Shown here: positions 1-8,173 of the stretch, piece by piece
Layout of the letters: every line of letters starts with the position of its first letter
Position numbering within the stretch: position 1 is the stretch's first letter
NCBI GenBank assembly: GCA_034180005.1
Contig: JAXFPC010000024.1
Span: 1-43,155, forward strand
From: JAXFPC01 sp034180005
Lineage (GTDB): Bacteria; Bacillota; Negativicutes; Acidaminococcales; Acidaminococcaceae
Direction: 5' to 3'
DNA: 43,155 nt
Program-made: the position numbers and the translations under genes
The notes under the pieces: model-generated
Told to the model about the DNA's origin: nothing
The model's input: only the letters and a program-made list of their open reading frames with translations
The model's database searches: none

Positions 1-32
1 GGAAAAATTCAGACAGCCACGGCTCACAAAAC

Positions 33-62
33 AAAAAAAGCACTCAAGTTTCCTTGAATGCT
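33..62 (-). terminator. Rho-independent terminator after tRNA-Ser(GCU)
   Basis: On the minus strand a 10-bp stem (AGCATTCAAG pairing with CTTGAGTGCT, one G-T wobble) closes a GAAA tetraloop and runs straight into a T-rich tract (plus-strand A run at 33-39). It starts about 12 nt after the tRNA 3' end, as expected for the terminator of the tRNA-Ser(GCU) unit. Confidence 0.9.
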
Positions 63-73
63 TATCTTTTATA

Positions 74-165
74 TGGCGGAGTGGGTGGGATTCGAACCCA
101 CGCACGGGGTAAACCGTCTAACGATTTAGCAAACCGTCCTCTTCAGCCAGCTTGAGTACCACTCC
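74..165 (-). tRNA. tRNA-Ser (anticodon GCU), CCA encoded
   Basis: The minus strand folds as a class II tRNA. The acceptor stem GGAGTGG pairs with CCACTCC, followed by discriminator G and an encoded CCA (74-76). The anticodon stem ACGGT/ATCGT holds the loop TTGCTAA, giving anticodon GCU, which reads AGU/AGC serine codons. A long variable arm (GACGG...CCGT region) and the T-loop GTTCGAATC are present. Length is 92 nt, usual for tRNA-Ser. A second serine tRNA lies just upstream, and this one has its own promoter and terminator. Confidence 0.97.
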
Positions 166-181
166 ATCAGGTCACCGCTAC

Positions 182-210
182 ATTATAACTTATTGTCAAA
201 ATTTTTGCAA
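182..210 (-). promoter_or_regulatory. Sigma-A type promoter for tRNA-Ser(GCU)
   Basis: On the minus strand TTGCAA (205-210) and TATAAT (182-187) are separated by exactly 17 bp. The predicted start is near 175, about 10 nt before the mature tRNA 5' end at 165. It lies between the two tRNA genes, so the two are likely transcribed independently. Confidence 0.75.
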
Positions 211-243
211 GAGAAAAAATGCTACTCCGCGCTGCGAATTTAA

Positions 244-331
244 TGGCGGAAAGGGTGGGATTCGAACCCACGGAGGCTTGCACCTCGCCAGTTTTCAAGA
301 CTGGAGCCTTCAACCGCTCGGCCACCTTTCC
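244..331 (-). tRNA. tRNA-Ser (anticodon UGA), CCA encoded
   Basis: The minus strand gives a class II tRNA of 88 nt. The acceptor stem GGAAAGG pairs with CCTTTCC, with discriminator G and encoded CCA (244-246). The anticodon stem CCAGT/ACTGG encloses the loop CTTGAAA, so the anticodon is UGA, reading UCA/UCG serine codons. The variable arm (GCGAGGTGCAAGCCTC region) can pair and the T-arm is canonical. It sits downstream of fchA but has its own promoter. Confidence 0.97.
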
Positions 332-343
332 GTTGACTTTCTA

Positions 344-372
344 ATTATATTAAAAAAAACAGTCTGCGTCAA
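344..372 (-). promoter_or_regulatory. Sigma-A type promoter for tRNA-Ser(UGA)
   Basis: TTGACG (367-372) and TATAAT (344-349) on the minus strand are separated by 17 bp that include a T-tract. The predicted start is near 337, a few bases before the tRNA 5' end at 331. The -35 box begins about 5 bp past the fchA stop codon, so the tRNA promoter fills the whole intergenic space. Confidence 0.78.
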
Positions 373-377
373 GCGTT

Positions 378-1007
378 TCAGTTCAGCAGCGACTCGCTGC
401 GTTCCAACGCCCTGTCCTCCAAAAGCAAAGCTTCCTGCTCCAATTGCTGCAGTCGCAGCTGCACCTTAGCGTTGTACGCAGCATCGCCGGTAAATTTTAG
501 ATTTATCATAACATTATACGCTGCGCACTGCAAAGCGGCGCGAGCCAGAAGCACGCTGCACGCGACATCCGTAATGACTGCAGAATTACCTATAACTGTC
601 AACCTGTCGGCAATCTTCAAAACCTTTAACCCCATTTCTGCAATGGTAAGCGGCACGGAGGCGGCGTTTTTTGCTGCCGCACCGATGGCTTCCGTCCGCG
701 CGGACTTTTCTTCCGGCGTGCTCTTAGGCAATTTGTAGCAATTCATGAAACTACGAAAAACTTCAGCATCTTTTTCCACCGTTTCCAAGAGCTGTTGGCG
801 CAAATTTTCGGAGCGTTGCAACAACTGCGCAAGTTCTTCCGCATGCTCTGCAAATTTCGCTTTGCCTAGTGTCAAATTGACAACCATACAGGATAGTGCG
901 GCTGCAAGTCCTCCTGCCAAAGCTGCGGCGCCTCCACCGCCCGGTACGGCTTCCGCTGACGACAAATCTTCTAAAAATTCATTGATGGGCAGCTCACTGT
1001 ATTGCAT
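378..1007 (-). CDS. fchA: Cyclodeaminase/cyclohydrolase family protein (FchA-like)
   Basis: A 209-residue protein matching the C-terminal domain of formiminotransferase-cyclodeaminase. It carries the glycine-rich N-terminal signature AVPGGGGAAALAGGLAAAL (residues 20-38) and is otherwise helical, and its length equals stand-alone FchA proteins. Known members convert formimino-THF or 5,10-methenyl-THF in the cytosolic folate one-carbon pathway; which reaction this copy performs cannot be read from sequence. The ATG at 1007 has a GGAGG site 5 nt upstream and overlaps the end of the preceding gene by 14 bp, so it is translationally coupled to the tail of the LPS-transport run. It appears to be a passenger there, with no obvious link to the envelope. 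Confidence 0.85.
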   Translation of the reverse strand: MQYSELPINEFLEDLSSAEAVPGGGGAAALAGGLAAALSCMVVNLTLGKAKFAEHAEELAQLLQRSENLRQQLLETVEKDAEVFRSFMNCYKLPKSTPEEKSARTEAIGAAAKNAASVPLTIAEMGLKVLKIADRLTVIGNSAVITDVACSVLLARAALQCAAYNVMINLKFTGDAAYNAKVQLRLQQLEQEALLLEDRALERSESLLN

Positions 1008-1425
1008 GACTTCCTCCGCTGTTTTTATTTTCTTCCTTTAAAAATCTTCGTACCTGCACCACTGCTGCGTAGGCGTCCAAAGGCTCATCGGGTACTAAAA
1101 GTCCCCGCGGCAGCAATCGTTTTAAACCGCGCGGAGGGTTAGCTTCCCAATAAAGCTGCCTAGCTTCTTCCGTACTGTGCGCTTCGTTCACCATGTAAAC
1201 CGGCAGACCGGTAAACAGCTTTTTGACCAGACTTGCTACCGTGCTGCTGTTCGTGCCGTCGCCTATAACTGCTCCCGACAACTGCTCCGCCCCGACAAAA
1301 CCGTCAAGCGCGCTTTCCAAATCTTCCGTAGCTGCCACAAGCAGTTTTAGTACGATTCCGTCATCTTTTACCAGCGCCAAACCGGTTTTGCCGCGCCCCG
1401 GATCTATTCCTAAAAACTTATTCAT
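994..1425 (-). CDS. RuvC/YqgF-like RNase H-fold protein
   Basis: A 143-residue protein with an RNase H-fold nuclease layout. It opens with a nucleotide-fold strand, GIDPGRGKTGLAL (D8), and has a second acidic position in VNEAHST (E81) and a third in PLDAYAA (D117), so the D-E-D set of RuvC/YqgF-type nucleases appears intact. Canonical YqgF (RuvX, 16S rRNA 5'-end maturation) has a similar size but a different first motif, so I call it only a relative. It could be a second resolvase-like or RNA-processing enzyme. It overlaps DUF3084 by 8 bp upstream and fchA by 14 bp downstream, so it belongs to the same transcript. Confidence 0.7.
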   Translation of the reverse strand: MNKFLGIDPGRGKTGLALVKDDGIVLKLLVAATEDLESALDGFVGAEQLSGAVIGDGTNSSTVASLVKKLFTGLPVYMVNEAHSTEEARQLYWEANPPRGLKRLLPRGLLVPDEPLDAYAAVVQVRRFLKEENKNSGGSHAIQ

Positions 1426-2575
1426 GCAGCTGCTCCACCTTCAGGTATAACTGTACAGGTCCCGCCGTATGAATATCTCCTTTGGCATAAGCCTTGATTA
1501 TAAACTTACCGCTCATCCTGCGTATATTGTCTGCCAATTCTATCATGGTAGCCGCATCCATCGTGCCGACTTTGCCCGTAATCGGATCCGGCAGAACACC
1601 GGCTTCGACTGCCGTCCTGTTTATTCTCGCCAGGAAAGCCGACAACAAATTATCCCCGCCCTCAGACATAGCCGCAACGTCAAAAACTTCGCTGTAAATC
1701 AGCTGCCCGTTGTGATAGATGAGCCTATTTTCCACCATCTCTATATCGCAAACCACCAATTCGCCCACAACAATGTTGGCTACCGCTCTTACACGGAACA
1801 GCATATTATGCTCCGCTTTATCCAGAACTGCCAATGCCTTGGAAACAGTATCATTGGCTATCCAAATAACTTGTACGGACTGCTCCGCTTTTTCCGCCAA
1901 GCCCAAACGTTGCAGAACTATCTCATTAGCATTTTGCAAGAGCCATTTAATTTGTTCCTTATTATCGCTGTTGCTTTTACCGCTATACATAAGTCCGGCA
2001 TAAATAACTTCGCCTGCTCTGTAGAAAACCTGTCCTTCGCGAATGGTTATTAATCCCTTGCGCAAAGTCTCGGTCATCTTCTCAAGTTCCTGCACTTCGT
2101 TGCCCAAGGATTCCTTTGTAGCCGTAAGATCTTCCACTTCCCCCTTGGCCTGCAGATAACTGCTGTTGACTTGATCCAGACGAGTTTCCATCTGCGCTAT
2201 AGTTCCGGAGCTTTCCTTAATCTTGGCATCCAGAGAATTTATTTTATCATTTTGTACTTCAACCTTTTTCTTTGCAGCTTCTAAAGCTTGTCCGGCAGCA
2301 TCTTTTTCGGAATTTAAAAAACTTAGTTCCTCCTGCAATTTTTCCATCCCGAAAAGCGCTGTTCTCGCACTTTCAGACGCCACCGACATAATCCCGATAG
2401 TTGTCACGGAAATAATAATCCCTGTCAAAACTGTCAACAATATGGAAGTATATTTCGGCCGCAAACCGAACACTGTCATTTTGCGTTTTCCGATTTTGCT
2501 TCCCATCTTATCGGCGATATAGGCAATCAGTCCGCCTACAATTGCCATAACGATTATCAATCTTATCCCGACCAA
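1418..2575 (-). CDS. DUF3084 domain protein, membrane-anchored coiled coil
   Basis: A 385-residue protein. Two N-terminal hydrophobic segments (about residues 4-22 and 42-66) are separated by a short basic loop rich in lysine (SKIGKRK). A long charged coiled coil (about 75-175) follows, then a compact alpha/beta region. The overall layout matches DUF3084 proteins as I recall them from cyanobacteria and diderm Firmicutes; function is not established. The TTG start at 2575 is chosen because GGAGG lies 9 nt upstream. It sits 30 bp after the LptF/G permease and overlaps the RuvC-like gene. Its place next to the Lpt permease suggests an envelope role, but this is inference only. Confidence 0.75.
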   Translation of the reverse strand: MVGIRLIIVMAIVGGLIAYIADKMGSKIGKRKMTVFGLRPKYTSILLTVLTGIIISVTTIGIMSVASESARTALFGMEKLQEELSFLNSEKDAAGQALEAAKKKVEVQNDKINSLDAKIKESSGTIAQMETRLDQVNSSYLQAKGEVEDLTATKESLGNEVQELEKMTETLRKGLITIREGQVFYRAGEVIYAGLMYSGKSNSDNKEQIKWLLQNANEIVLQRLGLAEKAEQSVQVIWIANDTVSKALAVLDKAEHNMLFRVRAVANIVVGELVVCDIEMVENRLIYHNGQLIYSEVFDVAAMSEGGDNLLSAFLARINRTAVEAGVLPDPITGKVGTMDAATMIELADNIRRMSGKFIIKAYAKGDIHTAGPVQLYLKVEQLHE

Positions 2576-2605
2576 AAGACTACACCTCCAATAAACAGCT
2601 TCAGA

Positions 2606-3697
2606 CTATACGTTTTTCTTCTTCAACAAATACCCGCCTATGATCAAACAGATGATATTGGGTGCAGTGCATGCCAAAAGCGGATTCATCACGCCGCCTT
2701 TGCCCAAACCGGTCGTAAAAGTCATCACGGCATAATAGATAAATATAACTATGATACTTATTCCCAAACCGATGGAAGAACTTGTCCTCTGTTTCTGCGT
2801 TCCCAAAGCGGCGCCTATCATGGCAAAGAAAAAGCTGGCCAATGGTATGGAAATACGCATATATATTTCACACCACTGTCTGGCCGTAGGTTTTTTCTGC
2901 AGCTCCAGAACGGAGATATACTCCCGCAGTTCTCTGATCGTCATTTCCTCCGGCTCTTTCTGCTCCCAGGATATCTGTTTGGGAGTGAACGCAAGCGGAA
3001 TTATCTCTTCTTTGAACTTCGCAGAACTTTGCACGCCTTCTTTTTCGTCCAGTGAATAGATCACTCCGTCAACTATACGCCAGGAACCTTTTTCCCAGTA
3101 TCCTTCCTTAGCTGTTTGAATCCTGCTTATTTTTCCCTGACGCAGTTCCTGAATGGTTATATCCGTCATTTTACCTTTGGCCTCATCAAACTTGCCGGCA
3201 TAGGTGATGCGTTGTACATTACCGCTTATATTTTTTATCAGAATATGTTCTTGCGTCGTCGGCCGCGTATTATTCTTGATTTCATAATCCAGAATTCTCG
3301 CAGCTTCCAACCTTGACGCCGGCACCACTTTCTCCGCCCAAACTACGGAAAACATGCTTACGGCAAAACCGACTGCCAAAACCGGAGCGACTATTCTGTA
3401 ATAACTTATACCACCGGCCTTCATGGCCACTATCTCACTGCTTCCGGAAAGTTTTCCGAAAGCCATCAAAGCTGCCAGCAGCATGGACATGGGAAATGTA
3501 TAATTGATGATTTCCGGCAGATTATAAACGAAAAGACGGGCTACGGTTTCCAGCGGAGCACCGTATTGAGTAATGTACTGTGTTATTTTAAACAACATGG
3601 TTGCGGCTATAAAAATGCTGGAAAAAGCAGCCACACCGAAAACAAACGGGTAGAGAAGTTCCTTGAGGACATATCTGTCCAATATACGCATGCGCAC
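2606..3697 (-). CDS. LptF/LptG family LPS export permease (single copy here)
   Basis: A 363-residue YjgP/YjgQ-family permease. It has an N-terminal helix pair (ILDRYVLKELLYPF, then a long hydrophobic segment), a central periplasmic beta-rich domain (about residues 130-260), and three C-terminal helices with the stretch SIPLASFFFAMIGAALG, then ending in lysines. In proteobacteria LptF and LptG form a heterodimer with two LptB subunits to extract LPS from the inner membrane. Only one permease gene is present here, between lptB and DUF3084. The GTG at 3697 has GGAGG at 7-nt spacing and is preferred to the ATG six bases later. I cannot decide between LptF and LptG. Confidence 0.88.
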   Translation of the reverse strand: MRMRILDRYVLKELLYPFVFGVAAFSSIFIAATMLFKITQYITQYGAPLETVARLFVYNLPEIINYTFPMSMLLAALMAFGKLSGSSEIVAMKAGGISYYRIVAPVLAVGFAVSMFSVVWAEKVVPASRLEAARILDYEIKNNTRPTTQEHILIKNISGNVQRITYAGKFDEAKGKMTDITIQELRQGKISRIQTAKEGYWEKGSWRIVDGVIYSLDEKEGVQSSAKFKEEIIPLAFTPKQISWEQKEPEEMTIRELREYISVLELQKKPTARQWCEIYMRISIPLASFFFAMIGAALGTQKQRTSSSIGLGISIIVIFIYYAVMTFTTGLGKGGVMNPLLACTAPNIICLIIGGYLLKKKNV

Positions 3698-3708
3698 TTC
3701 TACTCCTC

Positions 3709-4428
3709 CTACATTGAAAATTTATCGCCCAAATAATATTTGCGTGCTATAGGGTCGTTGGCTATTGTTTCGCTGTCACCGTGCAGAAGGATTTTTCCCT
3801 CCGCCAAAATGTACGCTTTATCCACAATGCTGAGTGTTTCCCGCACATTATGATCAGTAATGAGTATGCCTATCCCTCTGGCGGCTAAATGCGCTATCAT
3901 ACCCTGAATATCGGCAACTGCAATCGGATCTATTCCGGCAAAAGGTTCGTCAAGCAGAATGAATGCCGGATCCGTTGCCAATGCTCTCGCAATCTCCACA
4001 CGACGCCGTTCGCCTCCTGAAAGCGACTTCCCCAAATTTTTGCGTACATGCTGCAGACGAAACTCTTCAATCAAGGAATTCATTTTCTGCAATCTTTCCT
4101 CCGTTGCCAAAGATGTCGTTTCTAAAATTGCCAAAATATTTTCTTCCACCGTCAGCTTGCTGAATATGGAGGATTCCTGAGGTAAATAGCCGATACCTGC
4201 CATAGCTCGCTCATACATGGCAAGATTGCTGATATCGCGGCCGTCCAAAGTAACGTTGCCGCTGTCCGGCCTTTCCAAACCCACAATCATGTAAAAAGTG
4301 GTCGTCTTGCCGGCGCCGTTTGGTCCCAGCAGTCCGACGATGCTTCCCTGTTCCACGGAAATGCTTACACTATTAACAACATTACGTCCGGAATAACTCT
4401 TTACCAAATCATTAGTTTCGATGATCAA
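3709..4428 (-). CDS. lptB: LPS export ABC transporter ATPase LptB
   Basis: A 239-residue ABC ATPase with all motifs intact: Walker A GPNGAGKTT (about residues 35-43), Q-loop YLPQESSIF, signature LSGGERRRVEIARAL, Walker B FILLDEPFAGIDP and the switch histidine in LITDHNVRE. The combination FAGIDP with the NVRE ending is typical of LptB. It powers LPS extraction from the inner membrane through the LptF/G permease encoded immediately downstream, with LptC and LptA upstream. The start is TTG at 4428 with GGAGG six bases before; no better ATG exists. The neighbours make the assignment firm. Confidence 0.95.
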   Translation of the reverse strand: MIIETNDLVKSYSGRNVVNSVSISVEQGSIVGLLGPNGAGKTTTFYMIVGLERPDSGNVTLDGRDISNLAMYERAMAGIGYLPQESSIFSKLTVEENILAILETTSLATEERLQKMNSLIEEFRLQHVRKNLGKSLSGGERRRVEIARALATDPAFILLDEPFAGIDPIAVADIQGMIAHLAARGIGILITDHNVRETLSIVDKAYILAEGKILLHGDSETIANDPIARKYYLGDKFSM

Positions 4429-4450
4429 ATCTTTTCCTCCGCCTTTAAGT

Positions 4451-5200
4451 CTATGCCTGCTTGTTACCAGACTGCGACGTTTTTTCTTCAGGAATATAAT
4501 AAATCTTCACGTTGCCGTCGGCAACCGCATATTTTGTATTGGTCAGTTTCAAACTGTCGCCGCTGACGGAGTTGCCGTCCTGAACGGCGCGAGCATTTCC
4601 TATCAACTCGATGTAACCGCTGTTGTCTGTTTTATAAATTGCTCTGTCAGCAGAAGCATCCAATTTTCTGGCTTCACTGGTTATGACAACGCCGCCTGTA
4701 GCATTGGCCGTTCCGGAACGCATATCATAATCAAGCTTTTCAGCCTTAAGCACACTGCCGTCCGTATCGGAAAGCCGTGCCCAACTGCCTATGGTTTCAG
4801 CATACTCCCGCTCTTTGTTGTAATCTATTCTGTCGGCACTGACAGTTCTCCCGCCTTTACGCAAGGAAGCATTGCCGACAGCACTCATGCTGTTTTCATA
4901 AGAAATTATAAATCTCTGACACTCTATATGGGCATCTTCCTGATCGGCAATCACATTGCCCACCAAAGTGCCTGACTTTGTTTTACTGTTAAAAGTGGCG
5001 TAGGAAGCTGTCGCTCTGCCGTTATCCTGTTCCAATACCACGTTGCCCTTGGCGGTTCCTTCACCGGTACGCAGATTGTATTCAAGTTCATCGGCCTTCA
5101 CACTGAATTTGCCGCCCGCCGCATAACCTGCAGTTGCAGCTGTGAACATTGCGACAACGGCAGCTATAAACACCCAGCTCTTTTTATTTATCATAATCAA
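4451..5200 (-). CDS. lptA: LPS transport periplasmic protein LptA (OstA-like)
   Basis: A 249-residue exported protein. Its signal peptide (KKSWVFIAAVVAMFTAATAGYAAG) is followed by tandem OstA-type beta-jellyroll repeats, seen as recurring patterns such as ADELEYNLRTGEGTAKGNV, AERIDYN-like and KLDYDMRSGTANATGGV. It should form the periplasmic bridge carrying LPS from LptC towards LptD; lptD is not in the window. At 249 residues it is longer than E. coli LptA (about 185), with extra repeats. The TTG start at 5200 overlaps the lptC stop and has AGGAG at good spacing; an ATG at 5194 is the alternative. Confidence 0.88.
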   Translation of the reverse strand: MIMINKKSWVFIAAVVAMFTAATAGYAAGGKFSVKADELEYNLRTGEGTAKGNVVLEQDNGRATASYATFNSKTKSGTLVGNVIADQEDAHIECQRFIISYENSMSAVGNASLRKGGRTVSADRIDYNKEREYAETIGSWARLSDTDGSVLKAEKLDYDMRSGTANATGGVVITSEARKLDASADRAIYKTDNSGYIELIGNARAVQDGNSVSGDSLKLTNTKYAVADGNVKIYYIPEEKTSQSGNKQA

Positions 5201-5748
5201 TTACCGCTCCTTTCCACCTTGGCGCTGCCCTGCAGCTTCAACTTCTCAAATGCCGTGGTTGTTTCGGCTTTATCTGCAACCGCGGTATACCCGCGTGCTT
5301 TTATCCGCACCTTACCTTCGGCTCTAAGCAAACCGTTTTTCTGCGTATAGTTTACCTTATCAGCCTGCAACTCTTCTCCCGTTTCAGCTCTGGCTGAAAC
5401 CTTACCGCTAAGTGAAAAATCATTTTGATTTACCACAGCATTTCCCGTATCTGCAATTACTTCAATATAGCTACCGTCTGAGCGAAAAACTTTTCCCTTG
5501 ATATTTTTCAAAGTGAAATTTTGCTGTTTACTGTCCGACTGAAGTTCACCGACAGTAAACTCCCAAAGTTTTTTGCCGTCCTTTTCACGATTGATGACTG
5601 TATTCTTCAAGGAAGCGTTGGCGTTAACTTTTACACCGTTGCCCAAGTCTATATTCTTGGGAGCGCCGCCTCCCAGAAGCAACCAGGCTATGATCGCTCC
5701 GCCCAAAAGCAGCGCCGCGATTATACTCAAAATAAAATTTCTACTCAT
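5197..5748 (-). CDS. lptC: LPS export protein LptC
   Basis: A 183-residue protein with an uncleaved-looking N-terminal membrane helix (FILSIIAALLLGGAIIAWLLLG) and a periplasmic beta domain with OstA-type repeats (GKVFRSDGSYIEVIADTG, EELQADKVNYTQKNGLLRAEG). This is the LptC plan: a bitopic inner-membrane protein that takes LPS from the LptB-permease complex and hands it to LptA. Its stop codon overlaps the lptA start by 3-4 bases, and the acyltransferase gene ends 3 bp upstream, giving tight coupling. Sequence similarity within this family is low, so the call rests on topology, repeats and context. Confidence 0.88.
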   Translation of the reverse strand: MSRNFILSIIAALLLGGAIIAWLLLGGGAPKNIDLGNGVKVNANASLKNTVINREKDGKKLWEFTVGELQSDSKQQNFTLKNIKGKVFRSDGSYIEVIADTGNAVVNQNDFSLSGKVSARAETGEELQADKVNYTQKNGLLRAEGKVRIKARGYTAVADKAETTTAFEKLKLQGSAKVERSGN

Positions 5749-5751
5749 CGG

Positions 5752-6639
5752 CTACACGACCTCCTCCGAAGCTTCGTAGGGAGTATTCCAACGATGTTGG
5801 AACCAGATCCAGTTATCCGGATATTCCTCAATTATTTTTTCGATTTCACGATTCATCTGCAGAGTTACTTTGTAATCGTCAGCCTTTTTATCTCCCGTAG
5901 CTTCATAACGAATAGGCTCACGCACAATTATCCTGTGTCCGTAGCCGCCGTCTTTGCGCACTATAAAAATAGGTATGATAGGCGCGCCGAATTTTCCGGA
6001 AAAATACGCCGGTCCTACAGGAGTCGAAGCCATTTTGCCGAGAAAAGGAGCAAAAATGCCGCCGTAACCTCCGTCCTGATCCGCGATTAATCCAAGCATC
6101 CTTCCTTTTTTCATGGCTCTGGCGCAACCAAGAATTTCATTTGTTCCTCGAGAAAATATTTCTTGCCCGACTCCTCGGCGCAGTTCATTCATAAAATCAC
6201 TGTATACTCTGTTCGGCTGCGGTTTTTCCACCGCACTTACAGGAAATCCGTTCAAAGCCAAAGCTGCTCCCAACCACTCCCAGTTGTCCATATGACAAGC
6301 CAAAAGGATAACACCTTTCCCCTCATTCAAAGTTTCCCACAAAATATCCTCGTTGTCGAAAGAAACGAGTCCTCTGATATTATCCTTATTCAGTGCCGGC
6401 ATGTAGAGAATTTCCATAAAGGTTATGCCCAAATTGATAAACAGTCTTTTTATTGTCACCTCGGCTTGAACATCATCATAACCCAAACATTCTGAAATTG
6501 TCCGTTCGGCTCTCAGGCGCTGCTTTTTTGCAACAACGTGATATATGCGTCCTACGACTTTACCCGACAGCACGACAAGACTGTACGGTAAAAAAGAAAC
6601 GACACTGCTGACAATCTTTAGTAAATAATATATCCACAT
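5752..6639 (-). CDS. LpxL/HtrB-type lipid A acyltransferase (copy 1)
   Basis: A 295-residue lysophospholipid-acyltransferase family protein with an N-terminal membrane helix. Its catalytic HX4E motif reads HMDNWE (H116, E121) and is followed by the family pattern of basic and FSRG-like segments; WFQHRWN lies near the C-terminus. LpxL/LpxM enzymes add secondary acyl chains to Kdo-lipid A at the inner membrane, fitting its position between kdsC and lptC. The ATG at 6639 overlaps the kdsC stop (TAATG). A paralogue lies at 18430-19326. Which copy acts first, and the chain length used, cannot be inferred. Confidence 0.88.
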   Translation of the reverse strand: MWIYYLLKIVSSVVSFLPYSLVVLSGKVVGRIYHVVAKKQRLRAERTISECLGYDDVQAEVTIKRLFINLGITFMEILYMPALNKDNIRGLVSFDNEDILWETLNEGKGVILLACHMDNWEWLGAALALNGFPVSAVEKPQPNRVYSDFMNELRRGVGQEIFSRGTNEILGCARAMKKGRMLGLIADQDGGYGGIFAPFLGKMASTPVGPAYFSGKFGAPIIPIFIVRKDGGYGHRIIVREPIRYEATGDKKADDYKVTLQMNREIEKIIEEYPDNWIWFQHRWNTPYEASEEVV

Positions 6640-7175
6640 TACTGTTTATCTCCGCATCCGCACGCTGAATATTCAGCCACAAGTCGCTGCCATTGCGACT
6701 GCGCTTTCAGTATGCTTTCAATTACTTCTCGCACGGCGCCACGTCCGCCTGTCGCGACAGTCACCGTGTCCGCCGCCGCTTTTATCTCCGCTGCGGCATC
6801 CGCAGGAGCGAAGGTCGTTCCTGCGCAGGCGAAAGCCGGCAAATCATTCAGATCGTCTCCCATATAGGCGATCTCACATCTCATCAACCCCAGCTTTTCG
6901 CTCAGAGTTTTCAGCGCGACATTTTTATCTTTTACATTCTGCAACAGAATAGTTATGCCCAACTCCTCCGCTCTGCGTTTGACTATCATGCTGCTGCGAC
7001 CGGTTATCAGCGCCACCTTAAGACCGCAACGCAAAGCGCAACTGATACCCATCCCGTCTTTGGCATTAAAAACTTTATATGTTTCACCTTCCGCTCCTAT
7101 GCACAAACTTCCGTCCGTCAAAACTCCGTCCACATCGAGAGCCAAAAGTTTTATTGCGCGCAATCCGTCTTGCAT
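6639..7175 (-). CDS. kdsC: 3-deoxy-D-manno-octulosonate-8-phosphate phosphatase KdsC
   Basis: A HAD-family phosphatase of about 178 residues, the usual KdsC size, lacking a cap domain. The nucleophile motif is LDVDGVLTDG (DxD with the KdsC-specific VLTDG), motif II is in LITGRSS, and motif III/IV is MGDDLNDLPAF. It removes phosphate from Kdo-8-P to release Kdo, the third step of Kdo synthesis in the cytosol. The ATG at 7175 forms a TGATG overlap with the kdsD stop and has GGGAG seven bases upstream; it is preferred to the GTG one codon earlier. The whole Kdo pathway (kdsD, kdsA, kdsC, kdsB) is clustered here. Confidence 0.94.
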   Translation of the reverse strand: MQDGLRAIKLLALDVDGVLTDGSLCIGAEGETYKVFNAKDGMGISCALRCGLKVALITGRSSMIVKRRAEELGITILLQNVKDKNVALKTLSEKLGLMRCEIAYMGDDLNDLPAFACAGTTFAPADAAAEIKAAADTVTVATGGRGAVREVIESILKAQSQWQRLVAEYSACGCGDKQ

Positions 7176-8149
7176 CACACCACTCCCTGCCGCACAAGAT
7201 CTGTCATATGTAAAATGCCGATAACTTTGCGTTCTTTGTCAATGACGGGAAGCACCGTTATAGGTTTAGGCTTATTGCTTTCCATGATGTGTAGCGCCTG
7301 AGCTGCAAGCTTATCTTTAGTGATTACTTTCGGCGAAGCAGTCATCAGCTCCGTTACCGGCTTACTCAAGAAATTAACGCCGTTACTGAGCCCGCGCCTG
7401 ATATCTCCGTCTGTAAGAACGCCCTGCATGATCCCGCGTGCGTCGACAACAGAAACCGCGCCCAAACCTTTATCGGTGATTATGAACAACGCTTCCTGAA
7501 CGGTAGCGCTGCTTTCGACAACAGGATTTTCCGTACCGCTGTGCATAACATCGGCCACCGTGAGCAGCAGTTTTCGACCCAAGGAACCGCCGGGATGAAA
7601 AACCGCGAACTGGCTGGCTGTAAAATTACGTTTCTGCAACAGAGTCAACGCCAACGCATCACCATAAGCTAAAGCAGCCGTGGTGCTGCTGGTAGGAGCC
7701 AAACCTAACGGACAGGCTTCGTTGGTCACGCCGACATTCAAAACCACATCTGCATTTTTACCCAAAGTTGAATCCGGTTTGCCAACCATGGCGATAATCT
7801 TTGCCCCAATCCTGCGCAGAGACGGCAATATATTTAGTATCTCCCCGGTTTCGCCGCTGTTGGATAAAGCAATCACAACATCCCCTGATGTCACCATACC
7901 GAGATCTCCGTGGATGCCTTCAGCCGGATGCAAATAAAAAGAAGGTGTTCCGGTGCTTGCCAAAGTTGCCGCCAACTTACGCCCCACGATGCCGGACTTG
8001 CCCATGCCGGTAATAACGGTACGACCCGGACAGTCAAGAATCATATTCACTGCCGCGAGAAAGTGTTCGTCCACTCTGGGAATAAGATCCAAAATAGCTT
8101 CGGCTTCCATACGCAAAACATCTTGAGCGCGCTTCAGCATTGCTTCCAT
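7175..8149 (-). CDS. kdsD: D-arabinose-5-phosphate isomerase KdsD
   Basis: A 324-residue protein with an N-terminal SIS domain (GMGKSGIVGRK, SFYLHPAEGIHGDLG, ALSNSGET) and two C-terminal CBS domains (about residues 205-324). This equals the length and layout of KdsD/KpsF-type isomerases. It converts ribulose-5-phosphate to arabinose-5-phosphate, the precursor for KdsA. The conserved histidine in the HPAEGIHGD stretch, linked to catalysis in this family, is present. It sits between kdsA and kdsC, supporting Kdo synthesis rather than sugar-alcohol use (GutQ). The start is the first ATG; the ribosome site is weak and the fourth codon is another ATG. Confidence 0.93.
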   Translation of the reverse strand: MEAMLKRAQDVLRMEAEAILDLIPRVDEHFLAAVNMILDCPGRTVITGMGKSGIVGRKLAATLASTGTPSFYLHPAEGIHGDLGMVTSGDVVIALSNSGETGEILNILPSLRRIGAKIIAMVGKPDSTLGKNADVVLNVGVTNEACPLGLAPTSSTTAALAYGDALALTLLQKRNFTASQFAVFHPGGSLGRKLLLTVADVMHSGTENPVVESSATVQEALFIITDKGLGAVSVVDARGIMQGVLTDGDIRRGLSNGVNFLSKPVTELMTASPKVITKDKLAAQALHIMESNKPKPITVLPVIDKERKVIGILHMTDLVRQGVV

Positions 8150-8173
8150 TTAACAAGAGCCACCTTTCCTGAT

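Noticed and set aside
152..469. Plus-strand frames across the window, including this one over the tRNA genes
   Set aside because: They run antisense to well-supported minus-strand genes or tRNAs, lack ribosome sites and have no family-like composition.
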